Shown piece after piece: positions 34,477 through 42,646 of a stretch of DNA of 64,000 bases. Position 1 is the first letter of the stretch. The number at the start of each line of letters is the position of its first letter. The DNA comes from an uncultured Flavobacteriales bacterium (lineage in GTDB: Bacteria > Bacteroidota > Bacteroidia > Flavobacteriales_G > Salibacteraceae): assembly GCA_913020435.1 (NCBI GenBank), contig CAJVZZ010000013.1:1-64000 (forward strand). The letters run 5' to 3'. The translations under genes and the position numbers were made by a program. Under the pieces are notes generated by a model. It saw nothing but the letters and a program-made list of their open reading frames with translations. It had not been told where the DNA came from and did no database searches.

Positions 34477-36237
34477 TTATTCAACAATCAATTTGCGTGA
34501 CTCAACACCATTAACTGTTACGATATTGACAATATACAATCCAGTAACAAAATCAGTTGTTTCAATTTGAAGAATGTTATTACCCAACTCCAAGTTCGGT
34601 AACTCAATTTGCTTTCCAGTAATATCAACTATCTCAATATCATTGATTATGCTCGAAGCATTTATATTCAATACTTGACCATTTCTTATTGGGTTAGGAC
34701 CAAATGTGAAGTTAGAAGTATTTGATAAATCGAATACTGAACTTGCCGCCTCACCAGTAGTTAAATCAAGTTTATAATCACCTGAAGCTACACTATCAAT
34801 TCCAGCAAATGCATGTACTTTCCATTTTAAGTTTACAGTACTTTCTTTTGCTACACCCGCTCCACTTAAGATTGCATAAATTGTTGAATATTTCAACGTT
34901 AATGCAGTATCTGTTCCTGAGTTGTTTGACGCTAATCCAGCTACAAGTGCAGTAGAATAGTCACCAGTAGCCACATCTAGGAACCATTTATAGGTTGCTC
35001 CCTCACCAGCATTATTCCATAATACAGTTAATTCTTTTGTGCTATCGTTATCAATAGTAGCAGCAAATCCGTCAGTTGGGAAAGACAACATAAAAGAGCT
35101 AATTAAAGCACCTCTCGTTAAGTCTAAAGTATATTCCATGCTAGACGTTTTTAGTGAAGCACCGGTTTTAGCTACTACTCTCCATTTTAAATTAGCGGTT
35201 GCTCCAATAGTAACACCTGCTCCGGACAATACTGAATTTATAGTTGCAAAATCAAGCGTAAGTATAGTATCCATTGCCATGTTGTTACTTGGCACTGTTA
35301 CGAGTGGGTTTGAAAAATCACCTGTTGCCAGATCTAAAGACCATTCATAAGTCGCATCGTTTGCAGAAGATTCCCATCTAATATCAAGTTCTGTAGCAGC
35401 ACTTCCTTCAATAGTAGCTGCGAATCCATTTCCTGGAAATTCTAAATCAAAATCATTCAATACAGTTCCTTTAGTTAAGTCAAGGGTAAAGCTAGAAGTG
35501 GAAGCAACACTATCTAAACCAGCATAAGCATGTACTTTCCATTTTAAATTTACTGTTTGACCTTTTGTTATACCTGCACCCGCAAGCACTGCGTCAAGTG
35601 TAGCAAAATCTAGAGTCAATACAGAATCCATTCCTGAATTGTTGCTGGCTAAAGGGCCTACGATTGGATTTGAAAAATTTCCGGCAGCTACATCGAGGAA
35701 CCAAGCATAAGTTGCTCCTTCACCGGCAGAATTCCAGGTAATGTCAAGATCAGTATTTGCATCACCCTCTATTTTTGCAGCAAATCCATTTGTTGGAAAA
35801 GTCAAATCATATGGAGAGATCGACGCTCCTCTAACTAGATTAATATTGAAAACATCTGGCGAAAAAACGGTTGACATGCCATTTGAGGCCGTTACAGTCC
35901 ATTTTAATCTAGCAGTATCTCCAATTGAAACTCCAGCATTTGCTAAAACAGCATTCACTGTTGCAAAATCTAGTGTCAAATTAGTATCAGCTCCCATATT
36001 ATTTGAAGGCACCGAAACAATTGGCGAAGTGAAATTGCCTGTCAAAGCATCAAGATGCCATGTATATGCGATTGTTCCAGTTAAAGTAGTTTCTTCTCCC
36101 CAACCGATATTAACTGTTGTTGAATTTAAACCTTCAGCTTTTAAATTGGCATTAGTTGCTGGTCCGGATAGCCTGAACTGAGCTAAACCCACAGCAGACA
36201 TTAATAATAAAGAAGTAATGATTGTAAAATGTTTCAT
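34477..36237 (-). CDS. T9SS-sorted cell-surface protein with four SusE-like domains
   Basis: The 586-residue protein has a signal peptide (TIITSLLLMSAVGLAQ) and four repeats of about 120 residues. Each repeat has a TW-type strand pair, a SNN loop, LTLDFAT and LKWxV segments, as in SusE-type outer-membrane domains. Repeats 1 and 3 resemble each other, as do 2 and 4. The C-terminal 75 residues form a type A T9SS sorting domain (FGPNPIRNGQ … GLYIVNIVTVNGVESRKLIV in outline). It is probably exported through T9SS and anchored or released; a glycan- or protein-binding role is only inferred. I chose the ATG at 36237, where the signal peptide begins. Confidence 0.85.
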   Translation of the reverse strand: MKHFTIITSLLLMSAVGLAQFRLSGPATNANLKAEGLNSTTVNIGWGEETTLTGTIAYTWHLDALTGNFTSPIVSVPSNNMGADTNLTLDFATVNAVLANAGVSIGDTARLKWTVTASNGMSTVFSPDVFNINLVRGASISPYDLTFPTNGFAAKIEGDANTDLDITWNSAGEGATYAWFLDVAAGNFSNPIVGPLASNNSGMDSVLTLDFATLDAVLAGAGITKGQTVNLKWKVHAYAGLDSVASTSSFTLDLTKGTVLNDFDLEFPGNGFAATIEGSAATELDIRWESSANDATYEWSLDLATGDFSNPLVTVPSNNMAMDTILTLDFATINSVLSGAGVTIGATANLKWRVVAKTGASLKTSSMEYTLDLTRGALISSFMLSFPTDGFAATIDNDSTKELTVLWNNAGEGATYKWFLDVATGDYSTALVAGLASNNSGTDTALTLKYSTIYAILSGAGVAKESTVNLKWKVHAFAGIDSVASGDYKLDLTTGEAASSVFDLSNTSNFTFGPNPIRNGQVLNINASSIINDIEIVDITGKQIELPNLELGNNILQIETTDFVTGLYIVNIVTVNGVESRKLIVE

Positions 36238-36492
36238 ATTTTGATTTTTTTTAGTGTTTATAGTCACTTGGAAGACATAATACCATTAAAATAGTTTGTT
36301 ATTGCGGTGTTAAAAAGTGTGACTTCAAAATTTCATAAATTAAATTTCAGACAAAAAAAACATTAAACACCTCTATATAAGAGCAGTATCTAACATGGAC
36401 AATTGGGTGTCGTTTAAAAAAATACACGGAGCGATTAGTTGGTTGTTCTGGATAACTCTTAATGAAAAAAGTTCAAATGCTGTAATTTTACA

Positions 36493-36915
36493 CTAATTTA
36501 ATTTAAAGGTTGTTAGTGCCATTTCGTATCCAAATAAACCAAATCCACTAACAACTCCTGTACAGTTTTTAGCCATAAGGGATTGGTGACGAATCGTTTC
36601 ATGGCGGGCATAAACATTAGAAATATGAACTTCAATAACCGGAGTTTCTATTGCAGCAACGGCATCTGCAATAGCGACTGAAGTATGCGTGTAACCACCT
36701 GCATTGAAAATGATTCCATCAAAAGAAAAACCTACCTCTTGAAGTTTATTGACCAACTCCCCTTCTATATTGCTTTGATAATATTCCAATTCTATAGTGG
36801 CAAGTTTACTTTTCAATTCTTGAAAATAGTCATCGAATGATCGATTACCGTATATCTCAGGTTCTCGTTTTCCAAGTAGATTCAAATTGGGGCCGTTTAA
36901 TATCAATATCCTCAT
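36493..36915 (-). CDS. aroQ: 3-dehydroquinate dehydratase, type II
   Basis: AroQ catalyses the third step of the shikimate pathway, dehydrating 3-dehydroquinate. The 140-residue dodecameric-type protein opens with MRILILNGPNLNLLGKREPE, has the active-site Tyr in IYG, YQSNIEGELVNKLQ, and HISNVYARHETIRHQS. I chose the ATG at 36915; the longer frame (to 36963) would contain the promoter box. It is divergent from xerD with 65 bases between the starts. Confidence 0.97.
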   Translation of the reverse strand: MRILILNGPNLNLLGKREPEIYGNRSFDDYFQELKSKLATIELEYYQSNIEGELVNKLQEVGFSFDGIIFNAGGYTHTSVAIADAVAAIETPVIEVHISNVYARHETIRHQSLMAKNCTGVVSGFGLFGYEMALTTFKLN

Positions 36916-36940
36916 TTTGTTGTTAACGTTTAGCTGAGAC

Positions 36941-36948
36941 CAAATGTA
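36941..36948 (-). promoter_or_regulatory. -7 box (TACATTTG) of aroQ
   Basis: On the minus strand TACATTTG matches TAnnTTTG and lies 25 bases before the aroQ ATG at 36915. It falls within the region wrongly coding in the longer frame, supporting the shorter start. Confidence 0.55.
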
Positions 36949-36980
36949 GTACAAAGGTCCCAATCCCTTTTATTTGAAGT

Positions 36981-37898
36981 ATGGATTCAGCAGGATTATT
37001 AAAAGGTTTTAAGCGTTATTTAGCATTAGAGCGCTCATTGTCCAAGAATTCGGTTGAGGCCTATTTATCGGACGTTAAAAAGCTGTATCAGTTCCTGAAT
37101 CAAGACGAATCTTCTACTAGTATTCTGAAATTAAAATTAAATGACTTACGAGCATTTCTAGTTTGGTTAAATGAATTCAATATTTCTAATACCACACAAG
37201 CACGAATTGTAAGCGGAATTAAATCCTTTTACAATTATTTAATTTTAGAAGAAGTAATTACTGTTGACCCTAGTGAATTATTGGAAACGCCACGAATTGG
37301 TAGAAAACTTCCTGTCACTTTAAGTATTGATGAAATAGACAAAATAGAATCGGTCATTGACCTAAGTAAACTCGAAGGATCTAGAAATAAAGCAATTATT
37401 GAGACTTTATACGGTTGTGGTTTGCGTGTTACAGAATTGTTAGAACTGAAATTGAGTAATCTGTTTATCGATGAAGGTTTTGTGCGAGTAATTGGAAAAG
37501 GAGACAAAGAACGTCTTGTACCTATTGGCCAAAGCGCTTTAAAGTTCATTTCGATATATGTGAATGAAGTGCGTATTCATGTTAATATCAAGCCTAAGAA
37601 TGAAGACTTTGTATTCTTAAACAAACGTGGGACAAAGCTTTCGAGAATAATGATATTCAATATTGTAAAAGACTTAGTAGAAAAAGCCGGAATTGGAAAG
37701 GTGGTTTCACCGCATACTTTCCGTCACTCCTTTGCAACTCATTTGGTAGAAGGTGGAGCAGATTTAAGAGCGGTACAAGAAATGTTAGGGCATGAATCAA
37801 TTACTACTACAGAGATATATACACATCTCGATAGGCAATATCTTCGCGCGACAATAACGGATTTTCATCCAAGACAAATTCAAGAACGAAATGGGTAA
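36981..37898 (+). CDS. xerD: Site-specific tyrosine recombinase XerD
   Basis: XerC/D recombinases resolve chromosome dimers at dif during division. The 305-residue protein has the N-terminal SAM-like core-binding domain (LSKNSVEAYLSDVKKLYQFL) and the catalytic Arg in YGCGLRVTELLEL. The HTFRHSFATHLVEGGADLRA box carries His and Arg, and the Tyr nucleophile is in TTEIYTH. The length and GGADLRAVQEMLGH segment favour XerD over a phage integrase. It overlaps the rhodanese gene by 8 bases. Confidence 0.93.
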   Translation: MDSAGLLKGFKRYLALERSLSKNSVEAYLSDVKKLYQFLNQDESSTSILKLKLNDLRAFLVWLNEFNISNTTQARIVSGIKSFYNYLILEEVITVDPSELLETPRIGRKLPVTLSIDEIDKIESVIDLSKLEGSRNKAIIETLYGCGLRVTELLELKLSNLFIDEGFVRVIGKGDKERLVPIGQSALKFISIYVNEVRIHVNIKPKNEDFVFLNKRGTKLSRIMIFNIVKDLVEKAGIGKVVSPHTFRHSFATHLVEGGADLRAVQEMLGHESITTTEIYTHLDRQYLRATITDFHPRQIQERNG

Positions 37899-38391
37899 GT
37901 TCCTTTTTACAATCGTTGCTGTTTTTACAATCACATTATCATTTGGTCAGACAGTAGAAGACAGAGCATATTCTGCAAAGCTTCAGCGATTATTGAGTCA
38001 TACTGTTCCTGAAGTAAGCGTTTCAGAAGTTGATACTAACGATTCAATTGTATTTGTTGATGCACGTGAGGAGAATGAATATAAGGTGTCACACATAAAA
38101 AAAGCGGTATGGGTCGGTTATAACAAATTGGATTTATCAAGACTAAAGGACACACCAAAAGATCAAAAAATCATTGTTTATTGTTCTGTGGGGTATCGAA
38201 GTGAAAAGGTCTCAGAAAAATTGATTAAACAAGGTTTTACAGATGTTTCAAACCTTTATGGAGGCATATTTGAATGGAAAAATACAGGACGGCTAGTGCA
38301 TGAAAGTGAAACCCAAACCACAGAAGAAGTGCATGCTTACGATAAAACTTGGGGGCAATGGTTAAGAAGAGGAAAGAAGTGTTATGAGTAA
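37891..38391 (+). CDS. Exported single-domain rhodanese
   Basis: The 166-residue protein has a signal peptide (FLFTIVAVFTITLSFGQ) and one rhodanese domain with VFVDAREENEY and the active-site loop CSVGYRSEKV, whose Cys would carry a persulfide. It is therefore a periplasmic sulfurtransferase; the donor and acceptor are unknown. Its ATG overlaps the xerD stop by 8 bases, so it is translationally coupled. A 300-base gap without a firm gene follows. Confidence 0.9.
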   Translation: MGKFLFTIVAVFTITLSFGQTVEDRAYSAKLQRLLSHTVPEVSVSEVDTNDSIVFVDAREENEYKVSHIKKAVWVGYNKLDLSRLKDTPKDQKIIVYCSVGYRSEKVSEKLIKQGFTDVSNLYGGIFEWKNTGRLVHESETQTTEEVHAYDKTWGQWLRRGKKCYE

Positions 38392-38474
38392 TAATTCTTA
38401 ACGTAAATTTAGAATGAACAACGATACGGAAATCACCTCTAATCAAATTCTATGAATTAGAATCTCATTATCAG

Positions 38475-38735
38475 TTGGTTCAATTCTTATGCCGCAGCGC
38501 TAAAGGAAGAATTACCCTAATTTCAATTGCTTTAAGTTTTTGCCTAAACGCCCAAAACAATTCTTACCGAGTACATGCTATTAAAAATCCAAATTACAAA
38601 TTGAACTTATTAGAAATTAATCTACGATTAAACCAACGATCTGACGAAATTAGCACAGAGAATAATTCTGATCTAGTAGTGTATTTTACTCACCTGAATA
38701 AACCACACAATTTCTTTCAGTCTCGAACAATGTAA
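38475..38735 (+). CDS. Possible small exported protein or remnant (86 aa)
   Basis: A TTG-initiated frame encodes a hydrophobic signal-like stretch (ITLISIALSFCLNAQ) followed by a hydrophilic domain of about 55 residues. It overlaps the convergent queD gene by 50 bases and has no recognisable family. It may be the start of an exported protein whose remainder is lost, or chance. Low confidence. Confidence 0.25.
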   Translation: MVQFLCRSAKGRITLISIALSFCLNAQNNSYRVHAIKNPNYKLNLLEINLRLNQRSDEISTENNSDLVVYFTHLNKPHNFFQSRTM

Positions 38736-39096
38736 TTTTCAAGTCTAAATCATCAGACAATTCTTTTCGTAATCTATTCCAAATAACAACCGCTATATAT
38801 TCTGCTGTTGGATTGAGCGTTGAAAATTCCTCTATTTGTTCGTTTAGATTTTTGTGATCCATATATTTACAAACTTGGGCATTAATAATATCCTTAAGGA
38901 CCTTAAGATCAATTACATATCCTGTTTCTGGATCAATAGCTCCGGTTACTTCAACCCAGAAATCATAATTGTGGCCGTGATAATGGGGATTACTGCATAA
39001 ACCAAAAATTTCAGAGTTTTTTACATCACTCCAATCTTTCCTATATAAACGGTGTGCAGCATTAAAATGTGCTTTTCTTTTGACAGTAACTCGCAT
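38686..39096 (-). CDS. queD: 6-carboxy-5,6,7,8-tetrahydropterin synthase (QueD/PTPS family)
   Basis: QueD makes 6-carboxytetrahydropterin from dihydroneopterin triphosphate, the second step of queuosine synthesis. The 136-residue protein has the zinc-binding His residues in FNAAHRL and CSNPHYHGHNY, with a conserved Cys34 as nucleophile, and the C-terminal LFETERNCVVY. It is the last gene of the carotenoid operon, 2 bases after idi, an unexpected place. queE, the next pathway enzyme, is at 56.8 kb. A broader pterin role is possible. Confidence 0.92.
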   Translation of the reverse strand: MRVTVKRKAHFNAAHRLYRKDWSDVKNSEIFGLCSNPHYHGHNYDFWVEVTGAIDPETGYVIDLKVLKDIINAQVCKYMDHKNLNEQIEEFSTLNPTAEYIAVVIWNRLRKELSDDLDLKITLFETERNCVVYSGE

Positions 39097-39098
39097 AA

Positions 39099-39641
39099 CT
39101 AAACTAAATATTCCTTTACTCTAGGGAATGCAATTTTAAACCATTCCGTGTATTGTTCTGGGTTTTCTTTTATTTCGTCTTCGATTTCAACAATAGAAAG
39201 AAACTTCCACTCTTCTACTTCTTCAGGATTTGGTGTAGCAACTCCATTAAACTCTCCAATCAGAACATGATCGTACTCATGTTCTGTTAAACCATTATCG
39301 AATTCTGCCTTGTACGTAAATTTAAAAGCAGCACTCATTGGACAATCGAAACCCATTTCTTCTTTCATTCTTCGGTGAGCGGCATGTCTTGTCTCTTCAT
39401 CTTTACGTTGATGACTGCAACAAGTGTTAGTCCACAAACCCGGAGAATGATATTTACTCAACGCGCGACGTTGAAGCATAAATTCACCGCGAGGATTAAC
39501 CACAAAAACAGAAAATGCCCTATGAAGAATACCCTTTTCATGAGCCTCCATTTTATCCATAAATCCAACACTACGGTCAAATTCATTTACCAGTATTACT
39601 TCATCTCTATCCGTATTCACTGTGACTAATTCTGAAATCAT
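39099..39641 (-). CDS. idi: Isopentenyl-diphosphate delta-isomerase, type 1
   Basis: Idi interconverts IPP and DMAPP in the cytoplasm, balancing precursors for carotenoids. The 180-residue Nudix-fold enzyme shows the catalytic Cys in WTNTCCSHQR, the metal-binding Nudix-like AAHRRMKEEMGFDC and the glutamates of EHEYDHVLIGE. Its ATG overlaps the crtB stop (ATGA) and it is 2 bases from queD. Confidence 0.96.
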   Translation of the reverse strand: MISELVTVNTDRDEVILVNEFDRSVGFMDKMEAHEKGILHRAFSVFVVNPRGEFMLQRRALSKYHSPGLWTNTCCSHQRKDEETRHAAHRRMKEEMGFDCPMSAAFKFTYKAEFDNGLTEHEYDHVLIGEFNGVATPNPEEVEEWKFLSIVEIEDEIKENPEQYTEWFKIAFPRVKEYLV

Positions 39642-40480
39642 AATAAACCAATATTATGACGTACATATGATCTTACGAATAAACCATATTTTCCTATGTT
39701 AGGGATACGAATGCGTTCTTTTTTAATTTGACTACTCGGAATGTTTTGAATTTTCTTGAATAATCCGAAATAGTAAACATAAGCTAAGTAAACTCCAAAA
39801 CGCGCACGCTTAGGCAATTGCAATATTCCCTCATAACCAGCATCAAAGTCTGACTGAATATCAGCCTCTATTGTAGCCTTTTCATCATTGGTCATATTAG
39901 CAATATTGACATTTGGAAAGTAATTACGACCTAAATCTTCATAATCATCTTTTACATCACGCAAAAAATTGATTTTCTGAAATGCAGCTCCTAATTTCAT
40001 TGCATTCGGTTTGAGTTTATGATATAATTTATCATCTCCTATTACAAAAACCTTAAGACACATTAACCCAACTACCTCTGCCGAACCCAAAATATATTTC
40101 TCATAATTGGCTTGAGTATATTTTACATCTTGAAGGTCCATTTCCATACTGTCCAAAAAAGTATGGATTAGGTCATGGTCTATGTTAAAATCATTAATAG
40201 CATGCTGAAAACTATTAAGAATTGGATTAAGGCTAATTCCTCTATTAATAGCTTTAAATGTGTCTTGACGAAACTCTTCTAATAATTCTTTTTTATCATA
40301 GTCGTGAAAGGTATCCACGATTTCGTCAGCAAAACGCACAAATCCGTAAATACCGTAAATAGGATCTTTAACGGTTGGATTTAAACATGAAATACCTAAA
40401 GAAAATGAAGTGGAATAGGCTTGAGTAATTTGTTGAGATGTACGCTGAGAGACGTCATCAAAGAGTTGTTTAGCATCCAT
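39638..40480 (-). CDS. crtB: Phytoene synthase
   Basis: CrtB condenses two geranylgeranyl diphosphates to phytoene. The 280-residue squalene/phytoene-synthase-family protein has both Asp-rich motifs: the first as DEIVDTFHDYD, and the second as NFLRDVKDDYEDLGRNYFP. The crtI gene precedes it by 4 bases, and its TGA stop overlaps the idi ATG by 4 bases. The neighbours rule out a squalene synthase role. Confidence 0.94.
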   Translation of the reverse strand: MDAKQLFDDVSQRTSQQITQAYSTSFSLGISCLNPTVKDPIYGIYGFVRFADEIVDTFHDYDKKELLEEFRQDTFKAINRGISLNPILNSFQHAINDFNIDHDLIHTFLDSMEMDLQDVKYTQANYEKYILGSAEVVGLMCLKVFVIGDDKLYHKLKPNAMKLGAAFQKINFLRDVKDDYEDLGRNYFPNVNIANMTNDEKATIEADIQSDFDAGYEGILQLPKRARFGVYLAYVYYFGLFKKIQNIPSSQIKKERIRIPNIGKYGLFVRSYVRHNIGLL

Positions 40481-40484
40481 GGGG

Positions 40485-41957
40485 CTAGAGTTTTTTGTTT
40501 AACATAAAATCAGCAACTACTTGACCTGAAATAATGGAAGGTGGAACTCCAGGACCAGGCGTAGTAAGCTGTCCTGTATAAAACAAGTTAGGCAGATATT
40601 TGTTTTGTAATTTAGGTTTTAAAAATGCAGTCTGTGTTAAAGTGTTTGCTAATCCATAGGCATTTCCCTTGTATGAATTATAGTCTGATTTAAAATCGTC
40701 AACACAATAAGAGCGTTTATAAATCACATTATCTTTTATTTTTTCGCCAGTAATTTCCTCCAATCGATTCAACAGAATATTATAATAGCGCTCTCTCATT
40801 TCTTCATTATCGGATAAATCAGGCGCTATTGGCATTAACACAAATAAATTTTCACAACCAGTTGGAGCTACTGAATCATCAGTTATTGAAGGAACACATA
40901 CATAAAATAGAGGATCTGAGGGCCATTGTGGTTCGTCATATATTTCTTCTGAATGTTTTGTAAAATCAGTATCGAAGAAAAGGTTGTGATGTTTCAAATT
41001 GGCTAGCTTTTTATTTACCCCTAGATAAAAAAGTAATGAAGAAGGAGCTAAAACTCGACTATCCCAATATTTCTCGGAATACATGCGTTTACTTTCCGGT
41101 AAAAGATTTTTATCTACGTGGTGATAATCAGCTCCTGCGATTACAGCCTTACTATCTATTTGCTGTCCTCTAACCTGAACTCCCTTCACTGATTTTTCAC
41201 TAATTACTAGCTTTTCGACAGGAGAATTGTAGTGAAATTCAACACCCTTTTCTTCAGCTAAGCTAACCATTCCTTCCACAATTTTATGCATCCCACCCTT
41301 CGGGTACCAAGTACCTAATTCAAGATCAGCATAGTTCATTAGGGTGTATAAAGAAGGCATGTTCTCGGGTTTTGCACCCAAAAATAAAACCGGAAATTTT
41401 AAAATCTGACGCAACTTATCGTTCTTAAATTGCTTATTGATTTGTTTCGCAATAGAAGAAAAAAGATTCAGCTTTAGAGCTCCACCTATGACTTCTGCAT
41501 TTGCAAATTCCAGTATTGAAGTTGATGGTTTATAAACTAATTTATTTACACCAACCTCATATTTGTATGCGGCATCCTTAAGGAATAAATCAAGTTCATG
41601 AGCGCTTCCAGCTTCAATAGACTCAAATAATTCGAATAATTCTTTTTTATTTGCAGGTACATCTACAAAATCACCTTTACCGAAATAGACACGGTAGGAC
41701 GGAGAAAGACGTGTTAACTCATAATAATCGGAAACTGATTTTCCAAATCGATTAAAATACTTTTCAAAAACTTCGGGCATCCAGTACCAACTCGGACCCA
41801 TATCAAAAGTAAACCCATCTGACTCAAACTTTCGGGCACGGCCACCTGCAGATTCATTTTTTTCATAAACATGAACCTTTTCACCAGCGGCTGCAAGTGT
41901 CGTTGCAGCTGCTAATGAAGCAAACCCTGACCCTATGACAGAAACCAAATTAGACAT
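40485..41957 (-). CDS. crtI: Phytoene desaturase
   Basis: CrtI is the FAD-dependent enzyme that introduces double bases into phytoene, probably giving lycopene. The 490-residue protein starts with the dinucleotide-binding VIGSGFASLAAATTLAAAG and VYEKNESAGGRARKFE, has FDMGPSWYWMP, and ends with the CrtI signature LFYTGQLTTPGPGVPPSII in outline. It overlaps the ECF sigma gene by 8 bases upstream. No cyclase, hydroxylase or ketolase gene is in the window, so the end pigment is unknown. Confidence 0.96.
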   Translation of the reverse strand: MSNLVSVIGSGFASLAAATTLAAAGEKVHVYEKNESAGGRARKFESDGFTFDMGPSWYWMPEVFEKYFNRFGKSVSDYYELTRLSPSYRVYFGKGDFVDVPANKKELFELFESIEAGSAHELDLFLKDAAYKYEVGVNKLVYKPSTSILEFANAEVIGGALKLNLFSSIAKQINKQFKNDKLRQILKFPVLFLGAKPENMPSLYTLMNYADLELGTWYPKGGMHKIVEGMVSLAEEKGVEFHYNSPVEKLVISEKSVKGVQVRGQQIDSKAVIAGADYHHVDKNLLPESKRMYSEKYWDSRVLAPSSLLFYLGVNKKLANLKHHNLFFDTDFTKHSEEIYDEPQWPSDPLFYVCVPSITDDSVAPTGCENLFVLMPIAPDLSDNEEMRERYYNILLNRLEEITGEKIKDNVIYKRSYCVDDFKSDYNSYKGNAYGLANTLTQTAFLKPKLQNKYLPNLFYTGQLTTPGPGVPPSIISGQVVADFMLNKKL

Positions 41958-42462
41958 TTCTATTAAACTCTGGTAATTTGGACATTAGCTGTTTTCTTGC
42001 AAGAAAAATCCTGCTTTTCACTGTACCGATTGGAATTCCCATTTCATCACCAATTTCTTTGTACTTGAACCCCTCCAATTTCCGTTGGAATGGAATTCTG
42101 TAATCATCTGACAGATTTTCAATGGCTTCTTCCATATTTAACACATTAATTTTCTTATCCGGTGGAATCGAAACATTCGAAGAACCTGTGCTCACGTAAG
42201 CTTGTGCCTGCATTTTATCCATAATTTGGTTAAACTTAGAACCTCTTCTGTATTGATTTATAAAAGTATTCTTCATAATCGTATATAACCAACCTTTTAT
42301 CGAAGATTTTGTCAATAACTTATCCCTATACGTAAGAGCTTTCAACATAGTTTCCTGCAATAAATCTTTTGCTTCTTCTTCATCTGCGGTAAGCTTCAAA
42401 GCAAAAAACTGAAGAGGGCTTTTGTAGCTTACCAGTAGTTCATTAAATTCAAGTGTAGACAT
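41950..42462 (-). CDS. ECF-type RNA polymerase sigma factor
   Basis: The 170-residue protein has sigma region 2 (EEAKDLLQETMLKALTYRDK, KGWLYTIMKNTFINQYRR) and region 4 (FQRKLEGFKYKEIGDEMGIP, IGTVKSRIFLARKQL), and lacks region 3. It heads the carotenoid operon and overlaps crtI. No anti-sigma gene is adjacent, which is unusual for an ECF factor. Its own promoter carries inverted repeats that a CarH-like regulator might occupy, so it could amplify the light response. That role is inferred from position. Confidence 0.93.
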   Translation of the reverse strand: MSTLEFNELLVSYKSPLQFFALKLTADEEEAKDLLQETMLKALTYRDKLLTKSSIKGWLYTIMKNTFINQYRRGSKFNQIMDKMQAQAYVSTGSSNVSIPPDKKINVLNMEEAIENLSDDYRIPFQRKLEGFKYKEIGDEMGIPIGTVKSRIFLARKQLMSKLPEFNRNV

Positions 42463-42557
42463 TTGTTTAATCTTTAATTGTTTTCGTTAAACAAATATAC
42501 ACTCTATTTCTCTCATTATCGTTTTTGTTTAGACTTTTTAAGTAAAAGTTAAACAAA
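42462..42557 (-). promoter_or_regulatory. Carotenoid-operon promoter with two TTTGTTTAR-N16-TTAAACAAA operators
   Basis: Two inverted repeats of the same design lie upstream of the sigma gene. TTTGTTTAA (42462-42470) and TTAAACAAA (42487-42495) are separated by exactly 16 bases. TTTGTTTAG (42524-42532) and TTAAACAAA (42549-42557) are again 16 bases apart. The two repeats are offset by 62 bases, about six helical turns. The promoter -7 box TATATTTG (minus strand, 42499-42492) overlaps the inner repeat, so occupation there would block transcription. The adjacent CarH-like MerR protein is the obvious candidate to bind them. Confidence 0.6.
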
Positions 42558-42580
42558 GCCTGCTAAGCTTCTCTTTCAAA

Positions 42581-42613
42581 ACAAAACCCTCATGAAATAA
42601 TTCCATGAGGGTT
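42581..42613 (-). terminator. Terminator of the MerR/CarH-like gene
   Basis: AACCCTCATG (42585-42594) pairs perfectly with CATGAGGGTT (42604-42613). On the minus strand it is followed by TTTTGTTTTG, a near T-run. It lies 33 bases after the regulator's stop and insulates it from the carotenoid operon's promoter. Confidence 0.8.
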
Positions 42614-42646
42614 GAATAATCTGCCACTTACTGTTTATCAACTGGA

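Noticed and set aside
35039..36181. Plus-strand frames opposite the SusE-repeat gene
   Set aside because: They repeat with the same period as the minus-strand repeats and have no start context or homology; shadows.
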